This document shows positions 41,411-44,168 of a DNA stretch of 44,168 bases, piece by piece. Positions within the stretch are counted from its first letter, which is position 1, and every line of letters starts with the position of its first letter. Position numbers and translations under genes: made by a program. Source of the stretch: an uncultured Saprospiraceae bacterium (lineage in GTDB: Bacteria > Bacteroidota > Bacteroidia > Chitinophagales > Saprospiraceae); assembly GCA_937921825.1 (NCBI GenBank), contig CAKZVK010000060.1:1-44168 (forward strand), read 5' to 3'. The notes under the pieces are model-generated. The model was not told the origin of the DNA. It did no database searches and saw only the letters and a list, made by a program, of their open reading frames with translations.

Positions 41411-43816
41411 ATGAAGGCTAACTCATTAGTGATCAGTCTTTGTACTCTGATAGCGTTATTTCTACTCAATAATAACCTTATCGCCTCGGGCCCTATAATC
41501 GTAGAAGGGGTCGATAATGTACAAGAGACCTGCAACCTTGGAAATGGTGAACTCAAGATTAATATCTCGAGTGACACTACAGGCTTGCTCTATTCCATAG
41601 ATGGTGGTACTACTTTCACCAGCAACAATCATTTTACAAACCTACACAGCGGAAACTTTCCAATCATGGTACTAGATCCGTCGGGTTGCTTTCTAGAATT
41701 AACAACCCAAATCGCAGATGCTCCAGAACCTACTGTGAGCATAAGTTCAGAATGCATCGAAGGCAGAGACAGGGTCACTGTAGAGGCTAACCCAGAAGGG
41801 GGAATCCTACCTTACCGATTTGAATGGCAGGGTCCAAATGGCGCAAGATATACAGATGAAACTCTGGTAGATGTTCCTCCTGGTGACTATATCATAACAG
41901 TGATTGATGATCTAGGATGTAACTTCTCTGATTCGATTTCTATAGAAAAATGTTGTGGATTAGAACTGGTCTGTAACCCTTCTGATACAGTGGTGACCTG
42001 TGCCAGCTCATTTCCAGAAATGTCAACTTTCTTTACAGCAACAAATGAGCAAAATGAGATTATAAATGAGCTTTCAGAATTAGGCATAGATGTTATGCCT
42101 AATAGATGTGGTGATCTAAATGTATCCATAGAAGACACTGATGAAAACCTACCTACCTGCTCTAAGAATGAACTTCTTGTCTATAGGAATTATAACATTT
42201 CGGATGGTTTTAGTTCTATGACTTGTACTAAAAGCATTCTGGTAGAAAACTATATTGATGTAGAATTATATTCTGATGCCATAGATATTGCAGTTAGTTG
42301 TGATCAAGATGTCCAGAATATATTTTCAGGTTGGATAGACCAAATGGGAGGCATGACATATAGTGACTGTGCAGATGAAAATAGCAGAGTTACTATTCCA
42401 GCTAATCCTGCGATAGATGGAATGTGTGGCTCTTTTGTAGAGGTTGAATTTTTTGTACAAGACAACTGTGGTAATGAAGTAAGCACTAAAGCAACCTTCT
42501 CTGTAGTAGACTCTATTTTTCCACAACTCATCTGTCCTGACGACCTAATTATCTCACCAGGCAGTTCTGATATTAACTCAGAAATCGACTTATGGCGGGA
42601 CTCTGCAATAGCATCAGATAACTGTGCTCAGAATCTTCAAATCTTAAATAACCTAACCACTGATTTTTCTGACCCTTGTAGTCTGAGTGACCTACCAGTG
42701 ATATTCGAAGTCAGTGATGATTGTGATAACAAAACCCAATGTGAAGCCAACATTGTATTCTTGTACAATACACCAACTATCAACTGTCCACAAAATCTTA
42801 CGGTATCTTGTGATACTGATAATCTAGATGCTGAAATAAATAATTGGGTAGAACTTGTAATCGCAGAAAACCATGATAATAATGATATCCACTACGAGAT
42901 ACCTACTGAATTAGGATTACAAAGCTGTCAGGAAGAAACTGAAATTGTCTTCGTAGTTAATAACAACTGTGGAGCATCTGCAGACTGTCAGGCACAAATA
43001 ATAATCATAGATCAAGAAGCACCGATCATAAGCTGTCCACAAGATCTTACCATTAACACCTCAGAGGAAGATGTAGAACTTATGATCACTTCTTGGTTAG
43101 AGATGGCCAGTGCAGATGATTGTAACCTTGATGCAGTGGAACATAATTTTACTAAGGATCTCTCAGAGTTACAATGCTCTGAAATCATCCCCGTAACATT
43201 TAGAGCTACTGATCTATGCGCACTTTCAAGTAACTGTTCCGCCACTCTATGGGTAGAGAGCGATTCTACCATTGAAGCGATTTGTCCAGAGCCTATTTCT
43301 ATTTCTTGCGAGGACCCATTGATGGAGAATATGATAGAAGCACATCTTAATAGTGTGATAATAATGGCAAGTAATGAATATGAGATGACTAGCAATTTCG
43401 AAATGGACCTTATAGATTCAGACTGTTCCGAGACTAGCTATTACGATATAGAAATCTCTGTTATTGACCTCTGTGATAATTATGCTGAATGCAGAAGTAG
43501 CATAGAACTAGTACCAGAACCAAAAATTTACATCCCTAATGTATTCTCACCAGATGGAGATGGCCTAAATGATTACTTCACTGTATATTCCAATAGTGCG
43601 GTGTCCATGGTACAATCTCTGACAATATTTAACAGATGGGGAGACAAGGTCTACGAGGCAGAAGAATTCCCAACTAACGATACAAATATAGGCTGGGATG
43701 GAAAATATCGTGGAAAGCTGGAAAACAATAATGTCTACACCTATTATGCAGTGCTGCAAGATACCTCAGGGAACGAAATAGAAAAAGTCGGAACAGTTCA
43801 GATTTTGAAGAAGTAA
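41411..43816 (+). CDS. Large cysteine-rich secreted protein with T9SS type B (gliding-associated) sorting domain
   Basis: This is an 801-residue exported protein. Signal peptide at 1-26 (LVISLCTLIALFLLNNNLIA). Two SprB-like repeats (about 35-95 and 108-180; LYSIDGGTTFTSNNHFTNL, YRFEWQGPNGARY, DYIITVIDDLGC) precede four to five cysteine-rich, HYR-like Ig repeats (about 190-700), each opening with a CPxxLxI strand (CPDDLIISPG, CPQNLTVSCD, CPQDLTINTS) and ending in CxxxSxCxA-type pairs. The last about 95 residues (IPNVFSPDGDGLNDYF, FNRWGDKVYEAEEFP, YYAVLQDTSG) form the type B domain. This is the architecture of surface adhesins in gliding Bacteroidota. It is monocistronic. Confidence 0.9.
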   Translation: MKANSLVISLCTLIALFLLNNNLIASGPIIVEGVDNVQETCNLGNGELKINISSDTTGLLYSIDGGTTFTSNNHFTNLHSGNFPIMVLDPSGCFLELTTQIADAPEPTVSISSECIEGRDRVTVEANPEGGILPYRFEWQGPNGARYTDETLVDVPPGDYIITVIDDLGCNFSDSISIEKCCGLELVCNPSDTVVTCASSFPEMSTFFTATNEQNEIINELSELGIDVMPNRCGDLNVSIEDTDENLPTCSKNELLVYRNYNISDGFSSMTCTKSILVENYIDVELYSDAIDIAVSCDQDVQNIFSGWIDQMGGMTYSDCADENSRVTIPANPAIDGMCGSFVEVEFFVQDNCGNEVSTKATFSVVDSIFPQLICPDDLIISPGSSDINSEIDLWRDSAIASDNCAQNLQILNNLTTDFSDPCSLSDLPVIFEVSDDCDNKTQCEANIVFLYNTPTINCPQNLTVSCDTDNLDAEINNWVELVIAENHDNNDIHYEIPTELGLQSCQEETEIVFVVNNNCGASADCQAQIIIIDQEAPIISCPQDLTINTSEEDVELMITSWLEMASADDCNLDAVEHNFTKDLSELQCSEIIPVTFRATDLCALSSNCSATLWVESDSTIEAICPEPISISCEDPLMENMIEAHLNSVIIMASNEYEMTSNFEMDLIDSDCSETSYYDIEISVIDLCDNYAECRSSIELVPEPKIYIPNVFSPDGDGLNDYFTVYSNSAVSMVQSLTIFNRWGDKVYEAEEFPTNDTNIGWDGKYRGKLENNNVYTYYAVLQDTSGNEIEKVGTVQILKK

Positions 43817-43865
43817 ATTCTCTGCTAGAGCACATACTCGATCAGATGTATGCAAGGAGGCAATA

Positions 43866-43913
43866 ATGGCAAAACTCAAGTTTTTTATTCATTACACGGA
43901 CCATAGATCTTAA
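43866..43913 (+). CDS. 15-residue mini-ORF with Shine-Dalgarno
   Basis: AGGAGG (43855-43860) stands 5 nt before ATG 43866. The peptide MAKLKFFIHYTDHRS is basic and partly aromatic and ends at TAA. It follows the adhesin gene by 49 nt. With only 15 codons it may be chance; the SD match at ideal spacing is the reason for listing it. Confidence 0.2.
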   Translation: MAKLKFFIHYTDHRS

Positions 43914-43989
43914 CATTAGTTTATAACCCTAATGTAGTTACATGTCACAATTCTGCTCGTCAAAACGTTTATATAATAGCTAATAAGGG

Positions 43990-43997
43990 TATTTTTG
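43990..43997 (+). promoter_or_regulatory. Candidate -7 element TATTTTTG
   Basis: A perfect TAnnTTTG upstream of the last lipoprotein gene, which would have a leader of about 115 nt. No TTG at -33. Confidence 0.3.
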
Positions 43998-44118
43998 CGG
44001 CATAATTTAAAACTTACTGCTCTCCCCAACCGGTCGATTCATATTTGAATAATTTTAATATTGGTTCGATTATTGACCCATTTTTAGCCTAAGTGTGCAA
44101 ATTCTTAGATAATCCAAC

Positions 44119-44168
44119 ATGAGACACCTAATTCTATCTATCCTCGTAGTACTCTCTTGTGTAGCAGA
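44119..44168 (+). CDS. N-terminus of a probable lipoprotein (partial)
   Basis: ATG 44119 opens a frame cut by the right edge after 16 codons. The visible residues MRHLILSILVVLSCVA are a signal sequence with a lipobox-like LSC (Cys14), so the product is probably a lipoprotein. Nothing more can be said. Confidence 0.6.
   Translation, partial: MRHLILSILVVLSCVA

Larger units (their letters stand above)
43817..44118. other. Intergenic region before the last lipoprotein gene
   Basis: This 302-nt gap contains an SD-led 15-codon ORF (43866-43913), a short AAAACT/AGTTTT hairpin with T-run (about 43871-43886) that may terminate the adhesin gene, an ACATTAG/CTAATGT inverted repeat (43913-43935), and a perfect -7 element TATTTTTG (43990-43997) 122 nt before the next ATG. 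Nothing else is recognised. Confidence 0.45.

Overview
The window reads as an ordinary chromosomal stretch of a Bacteroidota bacterium. Evidence: many secreted proteins end in type IX secretion (T9SS) C-terminal domains, both type A and the gliding-associated type B. Lineage families DUF6503, DUF4783 and TIGR02757 are present. Many genes carry a TAnnTTTG -7 element, and Shine-Dalgarno (SD) sequences are almost absent in front of genes. AT-rich composition and the mix of families would suit a marine Saprospiria-like lineage, but that placement is inference. I see no tRNA, rRNA, IS element, prophage or CRISPR array.

Layout. 1-3001: end of an unknown gene, a DUF6503 secreted protein, and a T9SS-tailed arylsulfotransferase. 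3009-7136: a UPF1-like helicase and phosphoglycerate mutase, separated by 717 bases that hold a pair of hairpin repeats and an unlisted 28-residue membrane peptide with its own promoter and terminator. 7287-13012: DUF4783, then on the minus strand rimP-nusA-infB plus a TIGR02757 gene, led by a consensus promoter and an intrinsic terminator inside the leader. 13149-18008: purine nucleoside phosphorylase, uvrA and a lipoprotein. 18078-25407: dus, a T9SS-tailed di-haem peroxidase, proC, glycyl-tRNA synthetase with a HAD phosphatase, an MscS channel and recX. 25411-30842: sodium-solute symporter, a small unknown gene, a proton antiporter with an RCK domain and a downstream secreted TIM-barrel-like protein. 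30946-35952: three T9SS cargo genes, two of them Omp28-like tandem paralogues. 36329-41164: nadC, a second unlisted 35-residue membrane peptide, then dnaX-crp-pyrD on the minus strand. 41411-44168: a large type B T9SS adhesin and the start of a lipoprotein.

How it fits together: information processing (IF-2, NusA, RimP, DnaX, UvrA, RecX, GlyRS, Dus) and central metabolism (GpmI, PNP, ProC, NadC, PyrD) alternate with cell-surface cargo and ion transport. No single new multi-gene system is evident. The most interesting signals lie in gene expression: an A10 slippery run in dnaX that would yield a tau/gamma pair, a terminator in the leader of the nusA operon, two orphan small membrane proteins, two SD-led mini-ORFs, and several compact inverted-repeat elements between genes.
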